Notes: generated by a model not told the origin, from the sequence alone. Numbered from the stretch's first letter, positions 34,136 through 44,126 are shown. The stretch: 64,000 nt of DNA from Paenibacillus sp. 32O-W (GCF_007679495.1 NZ_VEGP01000006.1:79340-143339); one strand, 5' to 3'. Program-made: numbers and translations.

Positions 34136-35551
34136 ATGCTGGAGCAAAATGTTCGCCGGCAGCTCATCGACATCGTCGGCGAAGCCTATTTTAAAGACGA
34201 TAATGAGGCGTTGGTCACTCATTCCTATGATGCAACCCCGATGGTCCAGGCCATGCCCGACGCCGTCATTTATCCGGAAAATAAGGAGCAGATCGCGCTA
34301 ATTTTGAAGCTTGCCAACGAGCATCGCATTCCGATCGTAGGCCGGGGGGCCGGCACCAATCTCTGCGGAGGGACGGTTCCCGTCGAGGGCGGGATTGTAC
34401 TCGTTATGAACCGGATGAATCGGCTCATCGAGATCGATCAAGACAACTTGACCGCCACCTTCCAGCCAGGATTGAATACGAAGCAGTTTCATATGGCTCT
34501 CGAAGAGCTTGGCCTGTTCTATCCGCCCGATCCGAGCAGCATGGTTATCTCCACGCTCGGCGGCAACATTATGGAATGTGCCGGAGGGCTGCGAGGGCTC
34601 AAGTACGGGACGACCAAGGATTACGTTCTTGCCTTGGAGGCCGTGCTTCCATCCGGGGAAATTATCCGAACGGGCGGTAAGCTCTACAAAGACGTGGCCG
34701 GATACGATTTGACGAAGCTGTTGGTCGGCTCGGAAGGAACCTTGGCCATCATTACCGAAGCGACCGTCAAGCTGCTGCCGGCACCGAAGTACAAGCAGAC
34801 GATGCTTGCTATGTATAAAGATATCCATGCCGCCGCGCGAACGGTTTCCAAAATCGTCGGTAACCGGATCATTCCCGCGACGCTGGAATTTCTGGACAAC
34901 GCCACGCTGCGGGTTGTAGCTGAATTTAACAAGCTGGACCTGCCGCTTGATATGGAAGCTATTCTGCTTATTGAGCAGGATGGGGACGACGAGGCTTCCA
35001 TTCGCCGGGACATTGAACAAATCGTCGATATTTGCCGCCAGGAGGGGGCAGCGCAGGTACAGATGGCCCGTGATGCAGAGGAAGCTGATAAGCTAATGAC
35101 CGCTAGGCGCAGCGCCTTATCGACATTGGCGCGCATTAGGCCGACTACCATTCTGGAGGACGCTACCGTCCCCCGCTCCAAAATTGCCGAAATGGTTCTG
35201 GCGATTAACGAAATCGCTCGGAAGTATAACGTTCATATCTGTACGTTCGGACATGCCGGAGACGGCAACCTTCATCCAACCTGTACAACCGATGCGCGAA
35301 ATCATGAGGAAATTGAACGGGTGGAGCAGGCGTTCGCGGAAATTTTCGAGGCAGCGATCGAGCTGGGAGGCACGATTACCGGAGAGCATGGAGTTGGAAT
35401 GGTCAAGGCCCCCTACTTGGAATGGAAGGTCGGGCCCGTTGGAATCGAAATTATGAAAGGGATCAAGCAGGTATTCGATCCCAACAACATTATGAATCCC
35501 GGTAAAATCTTTGCCAGGGAAACACGCAAAAGAGTGGTGGTGCAAAAATGA
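34136..35551 (+). CDS. glcD: Glycolate/lactate oxidase FAD subunit GlcD
   Basis: 471 residues. An FAD-binding PCMH domain (about 40-220: PIVGRGAGTNLCGGTVPVEG, PDPSSMVISTLGGNIMECAGG) and a C-terminal FAD-oxidase cap with HAGDGNLHP and GEHGVGMVKAPYL are as in GlcD. It oxidises a 2-hydroxy acid and passes electrons to GlcF. ATG 34136 follows GGGGAGG by 8 nt; ATG 34079 is too far upstream and lies over the promoter. Its stop overlaps the glcF ATG by four bases. Confidence 0.93.
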   Translation: MLEQNVRRQLIDIVGEAYFKDDNEALVTHSYDATPMVQAMPDAVIYPENKEQIALILKLANEHRIPIVGRGAGTNLCGGTVPVEGGIVLVMNRMNRLIEIDQDNLTATFQPGLNTKQFHMALEELGLFYPPDPSSMVISTLGGNIMECAGGLRGLKYGTTKDYVLALEAVLPSGEIIRTGGKLYKDVAGYDLTKLLVGSEGTLAIITEATVKLLPAPKYKQTMLAMYKDIHAAARTVSKIVGNRIIPATLEFLDNATLRVVAEFNKLDLPLDMEAILLIEQDGDDEASIRRDIEQIVDICRQEGAAQVQMARDAEEADKLMTARRSALSTLARIRPTTILEDATVPRSKIAEMVLAINEIARKYNVHICTFGHAGDGNLHPTCTTDARNHEEIERVEQAFAEIFEAAIELGGTITGEHGVGMVKAPYLEWKVGPVGIEIMKGIKQVFDPNNIMNPGKIFARETRKRVVVQK

Positions 35552-36981
35552 AACCGACAGCAGAAACCCGGCATACGTCAGCTTCCACACCTTCAGCCCC
35601 AATCCGTCCTGAGCATTCCGGGCCACCTCAGAAGCCAGTGAAAACGGTTAATCCGTTAGCGGAGGCGCTGCAATTGAAGCTCGACTATGAGGAGCTGACG
35701 AATTGCATGCGATGCGGCTTCTGCCAGCCGGCCTGCCCCACCTTTAACGAAACCGGTCTGGAGGCCGCCTCCCCGCGGGGCAGAATCGCCTTGATGAAGG
35801 CGGTGGCGGACGGCTTGATGGAGCCGGATCAAGCCTTCAAGGACCAGATGAATTTATGCCTGGGCTGCAGAGCTTGCGAGCCGGTGTGCCCGTCCGACGT
35901 CAAGTACGGGCATCTGCTCGAACAAGCCAGAGAGGCCATCGAGCAGCATACCCATCATCCGCCCCATATCCGATTTGTGCGAAGCGTCATGTTCAAGCAT
36001 ATGTTCCCTAAGCAAAGCCGGATGAAATTGCTCGGCAAGGGACTCAGGTTGTATCAGAAATCCGGCCTGCAGTGGCTGGCGCGGAAATCGGGAGTCATGA
36101 AGCTGTTCCCGGAATCCATGAGCCAGATGGAAAAAATACTGCCGGAAGCGAGCGCCAAGGGAGTTATTGAAACATTGGGCACCGTCTTCCCGGCAGAAGG
36201 CGAGAAAATAGCGCGAGTCGGCATGTTCCGCGGGTGCATTATGGATGTGCTGTTTACGGAAACCAACATTAATAGCGTCAAGCTGCTGGCGAAGGCCGGG
36301 TTTGAAGTAATTCTTCCCGAAGCGCAAAATTGCTGCGGGGCGCTTCATGCCCATAGCGGCGAGATGGAAGCGGCTAAGGAGCTGGCGAGGCGAAATATAG
36401 CGGCCTTCCGGGATGCCGGAGTCGATTATATCGTATCCAATGCTGGAGGCTGCGGGGCCCTGTTGATGGAGTATAATCATTTACTTCATGACGATCCGGA
36501 ATGGGCCGAAGCGGCTCATTGGTTCGCGGAAAGAGTTGTCGATATCAGCGACCTTCTGTTCCGCCGGGGCCGGCTGCCCCGCTTCCACGGCGGTCATGCG
36601 GACGACGGGCCGGTTACCGTCACCTACCAGGACTCCTGCCACCTTCGGAACGTCATGAAGGGTGGCATCGCCCCCCGGCAGTTGATTAAACGCGCAGGGA
36701 ACGTGAATTTCGTGGAATTGAAAAATGCCGACAAATGCTGCGGCTCCGCCGGGATTTATAATTTGGTCCAGCCGGACATGGCCAATGATATTCTCGAGCA
36801 TAAGATGGAGCACGTGAAAAAAACCGAAGCCCGCTACCTTCTTACCAGCAATCCCGGCTGTCTGCTGCAGATGAAGCTCGGCATTGAGAAGGAGAAGCTA
36901 GGCTCCTCCATGAAAGCCGTTCATATCGTTGATTTCCTGTATGAGCGTATGAATGAGGATACAACCGACAGCGGATCCTAA
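35548..36981 (+). CDS. glcF: Glycolate oxidase iron-sulfur subunit GlcF
   Basis: 477 residues. Two [4Fe-4S] motifs, CMRCGFCQPACP and CLGCRACEPVCP (about residues 52 and 109), are followed by two CCG-type domains (QNCCGALHAHSG and DKCCGSAGIYN). It accepts electrons from GlcD and passes them to the quinone pool or another carrier. A proline-rich N-terminal extension (about 1-35) precedes the first cluster. The ATG overlaps the glcD stop (ATGA). A terminator follows at 37041. Confidence 0.93.
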   Translation: MKPTAETRHTSASTPSAPIRPEHSGPPQKPVKTVNPLAEALQLKLDYEELTNCMRCGFCQPACPTFNETGLEAASPRGRIALMKAVADGLMEPDQAFKDQMNLCLGCRACEPVCPSDVKYGHLLEQAREAIEQHTHHPPHIRFVRSVMFKHMFPKQSRMKLLGKGLRLYQKSGLQWLARKSGVMKLFPESMSQMEKILPEASAKGVIETLGTVFPAEGEKIARVGMFRGCIMDVLFTETNINSVKLLAKAGFEVILPEAQNCCGALHAHSGEMEAAKELARRNIAAFRDAGVDYIVSNAGGCGALLMEYNHLLHDDPEWAEAAHWFAERVVDISDLLFRRGRLPRFHGGHADDGPVTVTYQDSCHLRNVMKGGIAPRQLIKRAGNVNFVELKNADKCCGSAGIYNLVQPDMANDILEHKMEHVKKTEARYLLTSNPGCLLQMKLGIEKEKLGSSMKAVHIVDFLYERMNEDTTDSGS

Positions 36982-37040
36982 CCGCAAACCGGATGCCGGT
37001 CCAATGAGAAAACAGAATAAACCGGTCCAATCATAAAGGA

Positions 37041-37086
37041 AGAAGCCTTCGGAATCACTGTATAAGTGGAATGAAGGCTTCTTTTA
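37041..37086 (+). terminator. Terminator of glcDF
   Basis: AGAAGCCTTC (37041-37050) pairs with GAAGGCTTCT (37073-37082); an inner CACT/AGTG stem extends it, and TTTTAT follows. Confidence 0.85.
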
Positions 37087-37196
37087 TACATCTTGCCGTT
37101 GGAAAACGAATTAGGTCGCTAGACTTTTCACAATGAGCACGGAAAAGGAACGCCCATTGACCTTCGAAAGGCCCCGCTTGGAGCCTTATCTTATCA

Positions 37197-37697
37197 TTAG
37201 GAAAGCATGTTTTGACCTGCAGTTTGGTTCTGACCTTGCGTTGTGCTTGTTGTTGTGGTGGAATTCGGCGTAATAGCGGTGTTTGCAGCGTTTGTCTTCA
37301 TCATGCTTTGAATTTTCTCTACAACCTGCGGAGCGGAATCGATCAGACGCTCGAACAAGTGGGTCTGATTATCCAACGGAACTATCCGCACCCCTTGCTG
37401 TCCGACTACGAGAAAAGCGATAGGCGTGATCGATATTCCGCCCCCGCTCCCCCCTCCGAACGGAAGAGAAACCTGTGCATGGTTAGCCTCATGAGGAGTC
37501 CCCGGCGTTCCGGCTCCCTGATCGGTAACAAATTCACTGCCACCCGCCGCAAATCCAAAGCCCACCTTGGAAATCGGCAAGATCACGCTGCCATCCGGAG
37601 TTTCCACCGGATCGCCTACGATCGTATTGACATCCACCATGTCGCGGATATTTTCCATGGCCGTCTTCATTAGGCCTTGGATAGGATGTTCTGCCAT
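37197..37697 (-). CDS. gerW: Spore protein GerW family (YtfJ)
   Basis: 166 residues. The YtfJ pattern is clear: HPIQGLMKTAMENIRDMVDVNTIVGDPV, then ISKVGFGFAAGGSEF and FGGGSGGGISITPIAFLVV (each seen with small breaks). YtfJ/GerW is a forespore protein needed for a normal response to germinants. The C-terminus is a Thr/Gln/Asn-rich tail. ATG 37697 has GGGAGG 9 nt upstream and lies inside the 3' end of ytfI (28-bp overlap), as expected for a coupled pair. Confidence 0.93.
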   Translation of the reverse strand: MAEHPIQGLMKTAMENIRDMVDVNTIVGDPVETPDGSVILPISKVGFGFAAGGSEFVTDQGAGTPGTPHEANHAQVSLPFGGGSGGGISITPIAFLVVGQQGVRIVPLDNQTHLFERLIDSAPQVVEKIQSMMKTNAANTAITPNSTTTTSTTQGQNQTAGQNMLS

Positions 37698-38350
37698 GTT
37701 TTGAATCCTCCCTTCACTTTCATCGTGCGAACCAGCAGCATTAGTCCTGCAACCATAGCATAACCCAGGCGAATTTTCGCTATGCACGTAACTTCCGTGG
37801 TAAATAGTGTCCGGTTATATTGTGGCTGAACCTGAATTTCGGGCTCCGTTTGGAGTCGGACATGTCTTAACAGATAACCGAGTAGAGTCGATTTCACGCT
37901 CCAGAGAACTCCCGTCAACAGGGCGGTTTCCGGGGCATCTCCTGCTCCGATTCGCGTTATCCAGACCATCTGGCTTATTTTGAAGCGGGATAGAGTCGAT
38001 TTCATCCAGGCCGCAAAATTATCCACTTGGCTGAGGAATATTTTAAATTTGCGGTAAGCTTCCTGAATCTTCTCCCAATTGATTATTTCCTTGGTTTCGT
38101 TAAGGTGTTCGCTGCTTTTCTCATCCAGCCCCTTGGTCTGAACCTTCAGTCCTTTGTCCAAACCTTTAAACTTGATAACCGGCACTTCGTATCTTAACCG
38201 GATTATTCCGTATAGGGCATGAAGTTGAATATAGAGTCTATCGTTTTCCTTGACCCGGGAGGCGAATATTTTCACGGTCAAATGACTGAAGGAGACAATA
38301 ACGGCGATGATGATCAGAGCAGCCGCTAATAGAATCCAAAAAACAAGCAT
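37670..38350 (-). CDS. ytfI: YtfI-like membrane protein (DUF2953)
   Basis: 226 residues with an N-terminal membrane segment (about 2-22) and a possible second one near 195-215. The motif ITRIGAGDAPETALLTGVLW matches the DUF2953 family; it is always next to ytfJ in spore formers. ATG 38350 is chosen for GAGGAGG 7 nt upstream. Function unknown, probably linked to GerW in the forespore. Confidence 0.85.
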   Translation of the reverse strand: MLVFWILLAAALIIIAVIVSFSHLTVKIFASRVKENDRLYIQLHALYGIIRLRYEVPVIKFKGLDKGLKVQTKGLDEKSSEHLNETKEIINWEKIQEAYRKFKIFLSQVDNFAAWMKSTLSRFKISQMVWITRIGAGDAPETALLTGVLWSVKSTLLGYLLRHVRLQTEPEIQVQPQYNRTLFTTEVTCIAKIRLGYAMVAGLMLLVRTMKVKGGFKTWQNILSKA

Positions 38351-38535
38351 GGGCAAGCCTCCTCAAATATAATCCCCCACAAAGTGACGTATGCCTTCGA
38401 AGCGTATTGCAAATAATTTGCGGGGAGCCCCGGAAAATTTCAATAATACCTAAAAAAACCCCGATGCGAAGAAGAATTCATCCCGAATCCATCACATGGA
38501 GTTTAGTATGTGCCTACAATATGAAAACATTCGTT

Positions 38536-39150
38536 TTACTCTTTATATTCTGACTTGATATCATCGAAGGTGAGCTGCTCAACCTCCAGCTTCTCGAACA
38601 GCAGTCTCGTTTCTTCTTCCAGATCGCCGCTCTGCCCGAAATGATCCATCTCCGGCAACTGTTCAATGCTCTTCAAGCCGAAATAATCCAGAAATTGCTT
38701 GGTCGTGCCATACAAAATGGGTCTGCCTATCGCCTCGGCCCGCCCCACCTCTTCAATCAGCTCTTTGGCCACCAAAGTATTCAGAGCGCGGTCGGATTTG
38801 ACTCCCCGGATCTCCTCGATTTCCACCCGGGTGATCGGCTGTTTATAGGCAACGATCGCCAACGTTTCCAGTGCGGCCTGGGATAGGGAAGTTCGGGACG
38901 GCGAATAAGCTAGCCGTTCGAAAAAAGGAGCATGCTCGGGCAAGGTCGTCAATTGGTACGAACCCGCCATCTCCACGACTTGGATCCCTCTCTGCCCGGA
39001 TTTGAATTCTTCCTTCATCTGCTCCAGGACTGCCGTCACCTGCCTGACATCCTGCTCAAGCACCTCAGCCAGTTGCTTTGCATCCAGACCCTCGTCCCCT
39101 GCCACAAAAAGCAAACCTTCAATAGCTGATTTCATCTGTTGTGTATTCAT
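38536..39150 (-). CDS. scpB: Segregation and condensation protein B
   Basis: 204 residues, two winged-helix domains (about 1-85 and 86-170); TLAIVAYKQPITRVEIEEIRG is diagnostic. ScpB is a subunit of the SMC condensin. ATG 39150 (MNTQQMKSAIEGLLF) follows GAGG and overlaps the 3' end of scpA by 32 bp, as in other Firmicutes. An acidic C-terminus follows. Confidence 0.95.
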   Translation of the reverse strand: MNTQQMKSAIEGLLFVAGDEGLDAKQLAEVLEQDVRQVTAVLEQMKEEFKSGQRGIQVVEMAGSYQLTTLPEHAPFFERLAYSPSRTSLSQAALETLAIVAYKQPITRVEIEEIRGVKSDRALNTLVAKELIEEVGRAEAIGRPILYGTTKQFLDYFGLKSIEQLPEMDHFGQSGDLEEETRLLFEKLEVEQLTFDDIKSEYKE

Positions 39151-39910
39151 CGATTCCCTCACTCTCATCCTCTTTCGCCTGGATGACAATATCCTCAAAC
39201 AGTTTGTGCTGATAGCACTGTATTTTTTTCATCTTCATCAGCTCAAGCAAGGCGAGGAAAGTAACGACGATATCCTCCCGGCTGTACCCCGTTTCCAACA
39301 ATTTGGAAAATAACACTTTACCCCCGCGATTGCCCAGTATGGATACAATTTCAGTAATCCGGTCTTTGACGGATATTTCATCCCTGCGGATCTTGGCGAC
39401 CCGGTTCCGTTCGGCCATCTTACGGAGCGCTTTCTGAAAGGCCCAGACCAAATCGGCGACGTGAAGCCCTTCCACCGGATTAACCTCCACCTTCGGAATG
39501 AAGGCCGTCAGGTCCTCCGGCTCCCTGGTATAGATCAGGCTGCGTTCCAATTCCCTGTCTTTCAAGTGCTCGGCGATTTCCTTATATTTGCGATATTCAA
39601 TCAGCTTCCGGACCAACTCCGCCCGCGGATCTTCCCCTTCTTCCTCCTCCATTCCGTCCCAATCGAGCTCGATCACGGGAGGCTTGGGGAGCAGCATCTT
39701 GCTCTTGATGGACAGCAGTGTGGCGGCCATGACGAGAAATTCGCTGGTCACCTCCAGCTCAAGCTCCTGCATGGTGGATAGATAGTCCAGATATTGATCC
39801 GTTATTTCCTTAATCGGAATGTCGTAAATGTCTACCTCGGCCTGATCGATCAGATGCAGCAGCAAATCGAGGGGGCCTTCGAACGTTTCCAATTTGAAAG
39901 TGATCTTCAT
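39119..39910 (-). CDS. scpA: Segregation and condensation protein A
   Basis: 263 residues, the kleisin of the SMC complex. FKLETFEGPLDLLLHLI at the N-terminus binds the SMC neck; the C-terminal winged helix (about 185-245: VVTFLALLELMKMKKI) binds the SMC head. ATG 39910 has GAGGGGG upstream. It lies downstream of the degenerate protease gene and overlaps scpB. Confidence 0.96.
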   Translation of the reverse strand: MKITFKLETFEGPLDLLLHLIDQAEVDIYDIPIKEITDQYLDYLSTMQELELEVTSEFLVMAATLLSIKSKMLLPKPPVIELDWDGMEEEEGEDPRAELVRKLIEYRKYKEIAEHLKDRELERSLIYTREPEDLTAFIPKVEVNPVEGLHVADLVWAFQKALRKMAERNRVAKIRRDEISVKDRITEIVSILGNRGGKVLFSKLLETGYSREDIVVTFLALLELMKMKKIQCYQHKLFEDIVIQAKEDESEGIDEYTTDEISY

Positions 39911-39925
39911 TCCTAGTCCCCCTCA

Positions 39926-40567
39926 TCATACCGAATAACCTTTCATCAGCCATTGATTGACCAGTTGAAACAGCATTTCAAGCAACCGCTGCCCTGCCGG
40001 AAGCGCAAGAAGCGCAATGAGTACGAGCAGGCCCCATTTCTCATACTTGTCCAGATAGGCCGCCGCCCGCTCACCGGCCAGATGTCGCAGCAGCTTCCAG
40101 CCGTTCAACGGATAAATAGGCAGCAGATTAAGCAGAAATAGCATAACATTGACGATATAACAGTAGTGCAGAATTCCCTTAAACAAAGCCCCTGCCCATG
40201 AGCCCCCACCTGCCGCTACCGGAAGCTCCAGAAACAGCCAGCCGAACAGAAGCGCCAGCACCAGATGCAGCAGCGGCCCGGACAATGCCCACAGCGCCAG
40301 CTTCCCTTTGGCGGATTTCCCGAAGTGATCCGGATGGACCGGCACCGGCCGGTTCCATCCGTAGGGGCCGAACAGCACCATGACCGTTCCCAGAGGGTCG
40401 AGATGCTTGCCCGGATTTAAGCTGAGGCGGCCTTGCTCCCCGGCGGTTCTGTCCCCGAGCCAGCGGGAGAACAGGGCCATCCAGCAGCCATGCAACGTAA
40501 CGGCAAGCAGGAAAGCTACCGCCCGAAACAACAGCGTATCCAGATCAATGTAAGACCCGAAGTCCAT
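39926..40567 (-). CDS. Site-2-protease-fold membrane protein with lost zinc site (pseudoprotease)
   Basis: 213 residues with about six membrane segments. The layout follows M50 site-2 proteases of the YwhC type: TLHGCWMALFSRWLGD, then SLNPGKHLDPLGTVMVLF, and NLLPIYPLNGWKLL. The H-E-x-x-H zinc helix reads H-G-C-W-M, so both the catalytic Glu and second His are gone, and the third ligand Asp in the usual LDG reads LNG. It should therefore not be a zinc protease. Its ATG overlaps the ribH stop by one base, tying it to the riboflavin operon. An inactive regulator or a non-proteolytic membrane role is inferred. Confidence 0.8.
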   Translation of the reverse strand: MDFGSYIDLDTLLFRAVAFLLAVTLHGCWMALFSRWLGDRTAGEQGRLSLNPGKHLDPLGTVMVLFGPYGWNRPVPVHPDHFGKSAKGKLALWALSGPLLHLVLALLFGWLFLELPVAAGGGSWAGALFKGILHYCYIVNVMLFLLNLLPIYPLNGWKLLRHLAGERAAAYLDKYEKWGLLVLIALLALPAGQRLLEMLFQLVNQWLMKGYSV

Positions 40568-41037
40568 TAGGCCTGCAGCTGCTTGACAAGATTGACCATT
40601 TCAATAGCGGTCGTTGCGGCTTCCCAGCCCTTGTTGCCGGCTTTGGTGCCCGCTCTTTCCACGGCCTGCTCTATGGAATCGGTAGTCAGTACGCCGAACA
40701 CCGTCGGAATACCGGTCTTTAGGTTGATTGCGGCCACTCCCTTGGAAACCTCGCTGCATACGTAATCGAAATGAGGCGTAGACCCCCGGATCACAGCACC
40801 CAAAGTAATGACGGCATCATACTTGCCGCTTTCCGCCATCTTCTGGGCGATCAGCGGGATTTCGAAAGCGCCCGGAACCCAGGCGATCTCGATCTCCTCC
40901 TCCAGCACCCCGTGGCGCTTAAGAGCGTCCAGAGCCCCCGACAGCAATTTGTTGGTGATAAATTCGTTAAACCGGCCTACCACGATTCCGTATTTTGCTT
41001 CTTTAGAAACTAAATGTCCTTCATACCATTTTGCCAT
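40567..41037 (-). CDS. ribH: 6,7-dimethyl-8-ribityllumazine synthase
   Basis: 156 residues. RibH condenses the pyrimidine and butanone phosphate precursors and forms a 60-subunit shell. Conserved sites are [17 protein letters not shown] and [12 protein letters not shown] with the catalytic His. ATG 41037 follows AGAGGAG and overlaps the ribBA end by 17 bp. The gene order ribD-ribE-ribBA-ribH is the Bacillus operon order. Confidence 0.97.
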   Translation of the reverse strand: MAKWYEGHLVSKEAKYGIVVGRFNEFITNKLLSGALDALKRHGVLEEEIEIAWVPGAFEIPLIAQKMAESGKYDAVITLGAVIRGSTPHFDYVCSEVSKGVAAINLKTGIPTVFGVLTTDSIEQAVERAGTKAGNKGWEAATTAIEMVNLVKQLQA

Positions 41038-42274
41038 GTTTGTTCGTCTCCTCTTCTGTGTCGTTTATAAAATGAAGCAAATGACCCAATTTTTCCTTCT
41101 TGGTGTGCAGATAGCGGGTATTGCTTTCGTTCTCTTCCATCTGAATCGGGACTCTTTCCACCACTTCCAGGCCGTAGCCCTCCAGACCTTTGATTTTGCG
41201 CGGGTTATTCGTTAACAGCTTCATCTTGCGCACTCCCAGGTCCTTCAGAATTTGCGCTCCGATTCCATATTCGCGCAAATCGGGGGCAAAGCCAAGCTTG
41301 AGATTGGCGTCAACCGTATCAAGTCCCTGCTCTTGAAGCTTATAGGCCTTCAATTTATTGATCAAGCCGATTCCGCGGCCCTCCTGCCTCATATAGAGCA
41401 GAACGCCGGAGCCTGCCTCGTCGATTTGCTTCAATGCAGCGGCAAGCTGCGGTCCGCAATCACAGCGTTGGGAGTGGAAGACGTCGCCGGTCAAGCATTC
41501 CGAGTGAACGCGGACAAGCGTCGGCCGGGAGCCGTCAATTTCCCCTTTGACAAGTGCGACATGCTCCTTGTTATCCACCTGATTTGTATAGGCGACCGCG
41601 GTAAACTGCCCGAAATCGGTAGGCATCTTCACCTCGACTTCGCGTTTGACCAGGTTTTCCTTCTCATTGCGGTAGCGAATCAAATCGCGGATCGTAATCA
41701 GCTTCAGGTCATGCTCTTTCGCAATCCGGGCCAAGTCCGGCACCCTGGCCATCGATCCGTCTTCCTTGATGACTTCGCAAATGACCGCTGCCGGGGACGA
41801 GCCGCACATCACCGCCAAATCGACGGCCGCCTCGGTATGGCCCGCTCTGCGCAGCACCCCGCCCTTCTTGGCGATCAGCGGGAAAATATGCCCGGGCCTG
41901 CGGAAATCCTCCGGCTTCGCCCGCGGGTCTATCAAGGCTTGAACCGTCAGAGAGCGCTCATGCGCGGAAATGCCCGTAGTCGTCTCTATATGGTCTATCG
42001 AAACGGTAAAAGCCGTACCGTGATAATCCGTATTATGATTGACCATCGGCGGCAAATTCAGCTCGCTCGCGCGCTCCTCCGTAATGGGCGCGCAGACAAG
42101 CCCTCTTCCTTCCTTGATCATGAAATTGATGACCTCGGGAGTTGCCCGTTCCGCCAACGCGATAAAATCGCCCTCGTTCTCCCGGTCCTCATCGTCCACC
42201 ACGATTATTACCTTGCCTATGCTTAAATCATAAATCGCTTCTTCAATTTTATCAAATTGTACCGGATCCGCCAT
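41021..42274 (-). CDS. ribBA: Bifunctional 3,4-DHBP synthase / GTP cyclohydrolase II
   Basis: 417 residues. The N-terminal DHBP synthase (about 1-205) has [12 protein letters not shown] and [11 protein letters not shown]; the C-terminal GTP cyclohydrolase II (about 206-400) has the zinc motif [15 protein letters not shown] and RQEGRGIGL. It supplies both starting compounds of riboflavin. ATG 42274 is chosen since AAGGGGGG precedes it by 7 nt; ATG 42295 overlaps the ribE stop. Confidence 0.97.
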   Translation of the reverse strand: MADPVQFDKIEEAIYDLSIGKVIIVVDDEDRENEGDFIALAERATPEVINFMIKEGRGLVCAPITEERASELNLPPMVNHNTDYHGTAFTVSIDHIETTTGISAHERSLTVQALIDPRAKPEDFRRPGHIFPLIAKKGGVLRRAGHTEAAVDLAVMCGSSPAAVICEVIKEDGSMARVPDLARIAKEHDLKLITIRDLIRYRNEKENLVKREVEVKMPTDFGQFTAVAYTNQVDNKEHVALVKGEIDGSRPTLVRVHSECLTGDVFHSQRCDCGPQLAAALKQIDEAGSGVLLYMRQEGRGIGLINKLKAYKLQEQGLDTVDANLKLGFAPDLREYGIGAQILKDLGVRKMKLLTNNPRKIKGLEGYGLEVVERVPIQMEENESNTRYLHTKKEKLGHLLHFINDTEEETNKHGKMV

Positions 42275-42294
42275 AGCGTATCCCCCCTTTTCCA

Positions 42295-42960
42295 TTAATA
42301 AAATCCGTGATCGGCCAAAAAGCTTTCCGTCAATACCGGTTTCCTACCGGCGCGGCCCGCTGACTGCTCCCGGAAGGATAACAGTCTCTCCACATATTTG
42401 CCCAGGATATCGCATTCGATATTGACCGCTTCTCCCGGCTCCTTGTGCTGCAGAACCGTTTGCGCAAGCGTATGAGGAATTATCGAAACGGTAAAATAGT
42501 CGCTCTCCGCCTCGACGACGGTCAGGCTGATCCCGTCTATTGTTATCGAGCCTTTGGGAACGATGTATTTCATAATGGCCGGCTCCTCCGGCTCCAACCG
42601 GAAGACGACGGCGTTATCTTCCCTGCGTCTTGACGAGATAACCGCCGTCGAATCCACATGCCCTTGTACGATATGTCCGCCGAAACGGCTCTGCGCGGAC
42701 ATGGCCCGTTCCAGATTGACCCGTTTCCCGGGTGCGAGCTGATGAAGAGTCGATCTGCGGAACGTCTCGGGCATGACATCTGCGGTAAAAGATGCGTCGT
42801 CAAAGGCAATGACCGTCAAACAAACCCCATTGACCGCAATGCTGTCTCCAACCTGAATATCTTCCAGCACGCGTTTGCTTTCAATCGTTAAAATCATGGC
42901 CTCTCCCTGCCTGGAAATGCGGCGCAGGGTTCCGATTTCTTCCACAAGTCCGGTAAACAA
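42295..42960 (-). CDS. ribE: Riboflavin synthase, alpha chain
   Basis: 221 residues with two lumazine-synthase-type barrels (1-97, 98-195). The N-terminus [12 protein letters not shown] and the repeated motifs VNGVCLTV and IDGISLTV are diagnostic, as is [10 protein letters not shown]. It dismutates dimethyl-ribityllumazine to riboflavin. A tail of about 20 residues extends beyond the second barrel. RBS GGAGG precedes the ATG; ribD lies 35 nt upstream. Confidence 0.97.
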   Translation of the reverse strand: MFTGLVEEIGTLRRISRQGEAMILTIESKRVLEDIQVGDSIAVNGVCLTVIAFDDASFTADVMPETFRRSTLHQLAPGKRVNLERAMSAQSRFGGHIVQGHVDSTAVISSRRREDNAVVFRLEPEEPAIMKYIVPKGSITIDGISLTVVEAESDYFTVSIIPHTLAQTVLQHKEPGEAVNIECDILGKYVERLLSFREQSAGRAGRKPVLTESFLADHGFY

Positions 42961-42995
42961 TTAACTTCCTCCTTTCCGATCTCTGCTGCATCTAT

Positions 42996-44093
42996 TTATT
43001 TCTTCACCGGATATCCAACGATACAAATATCCTCATCAAATCTCTCCACCTTAAGCCTATCTATCGTGACGGCCTCGCTCATACGGTCAAAGCCGGGAAA
43101 GCTGAAATTGCCGGGTGCTTCGGGGCCTCCTATGATTTTCGGGGCATAGAACAGATAGCATTTATCAATGAGGCCCTGTTCCAGCATAGCCCCGTTCAAC
43201 CTGCCGCCCCCTTCCAGCAGAATCGAACCGATTTCCCTCTCTCCCAGCATCCGCATCGCCAGCTCCAGATCGACCCTCGGACCGGGGCCTGCTTCCAGCA
43301 ATACAATTCCGCGCCCCCGAAGCTCCTTGCGCTTCTCTTCGGGAGCGGCAGAAGTCGTAACGATAATCGTTTCCGCTTCTCCGTCAAGCACTCTCGCATT
43401 CGCAGGAACCCGCAAACGGGAATCGATAACGATGCGGACCGGATTTAGAGCGGGTACAGACAATCTCGTGGTTAACTGCGGATCATCGGCAATTACCGTC
43501 TCCACCCCTACCATAATTGCCTGATGGCGGTGCCGCAAAGTATGGACAAATTCGCGCGAACGCGCATTCGTTATCCATTTGCTGTCACCCGTTCGGCTGG
43601 CGATTTTACCGTCCAGGGTACTGGCGGTCTTCAGCGTGACAAAAGGCCGCCCGGTCACAATAAATTTATTGAAGGCTTCGTTCAATTCCCTCGCCTCGAC
43701 CTCCAGAACCCCGACCTCGACTTCGATTCCGTGGCTTCGGAGCCGTTCCAGCCCCAATCCGGCCACCTTGGGATTCGGATCGGTGCATGCAACGACAACA
43801 CGCGCCACTTTGGACTCGATGAGCCGTTCGGTGCAGGGAGGCGTCCGGCCATAATGATTGCACGGCTCCAGGGTCACATAGGCGACGCCGCCTTCGGCCT
43901 GCTCGCCCGCCATAGTCAATGCATGAACTTCCGCATGGGCCGTCCCCATCCGAAGATGCGCCCCGATCCCGACGATCCGCCCCTCTTTAACCACCACGCA
44001 GCCCACAACCGGATTGATGGCCGTCTGTCCTTGAGTTCCGCGTGCCAGCTCCAGCGCCAGCCTCATGTAATACTCATCGTTCAGCACATTCAT
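42996..44093 (-). CDS. ribD: Riboflavin biosynthesis deaminase/reductase
   Basis: 365 residues. The N-terminal deaminase (about 1-145) has the zinc motifs HAEVHAL and PCNHYGRTPPC; the C-terminal reductase (about 146-362) has TLDGKIASRTGDSKWI and ILLEGGGRLNGAML. First gene of the rib operon. GAGGAGAGAAGG precedes ATG 44093. The FMN riboswitch lies some 350 nt upstream, with two terminators in the leader. Confidence 0.97.
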   Translation of the reverse strand: MNVLNDEYYMRLALELARGTQGQTAINPVVGCVVVKEGRIVGIGAHLRMGTAHAEVHALTMAGEQAEGGVAYVTLEPCNHYGRTPPCTERLIESKVARVVVACTDPNPKVAGLGLERLRSHGIEVEVGVLEVEARELNEAFNKFIVTGRPFVTLKTASTLDGKIASRTGDSKWITNARSREFVHTLRHRHQAIMVGVETVIADDPQLTTRLSVPALNPVRIVIDSRLRVPANARVLDGEAETIIVTTSAAPEEKRKELRGRGIVLLEAGPGPRVDLELAMRMLGEREIGSILLEGGGRLNGAMLEQGLIDKCYLFYAPKIIGGPEAPGNFSFPGFDRMSEAVTIDRLKVERFDEDICIVGYPVKK

Positions 44094-44126
44094 ATCCTTC
44101 CTTCTCTCCTCTAAATCCCGAATACG

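Noticed and set aside
37160..37190. Terminator after gerW
   Set aside because: A short AAGGC/GCCTT hairpin exists but there is no U tract, so the call is too weak.
38440..38520. Terminator after scpB
   Set aside because: An A run is present, but the neighbouring bases form only a four-base stem.
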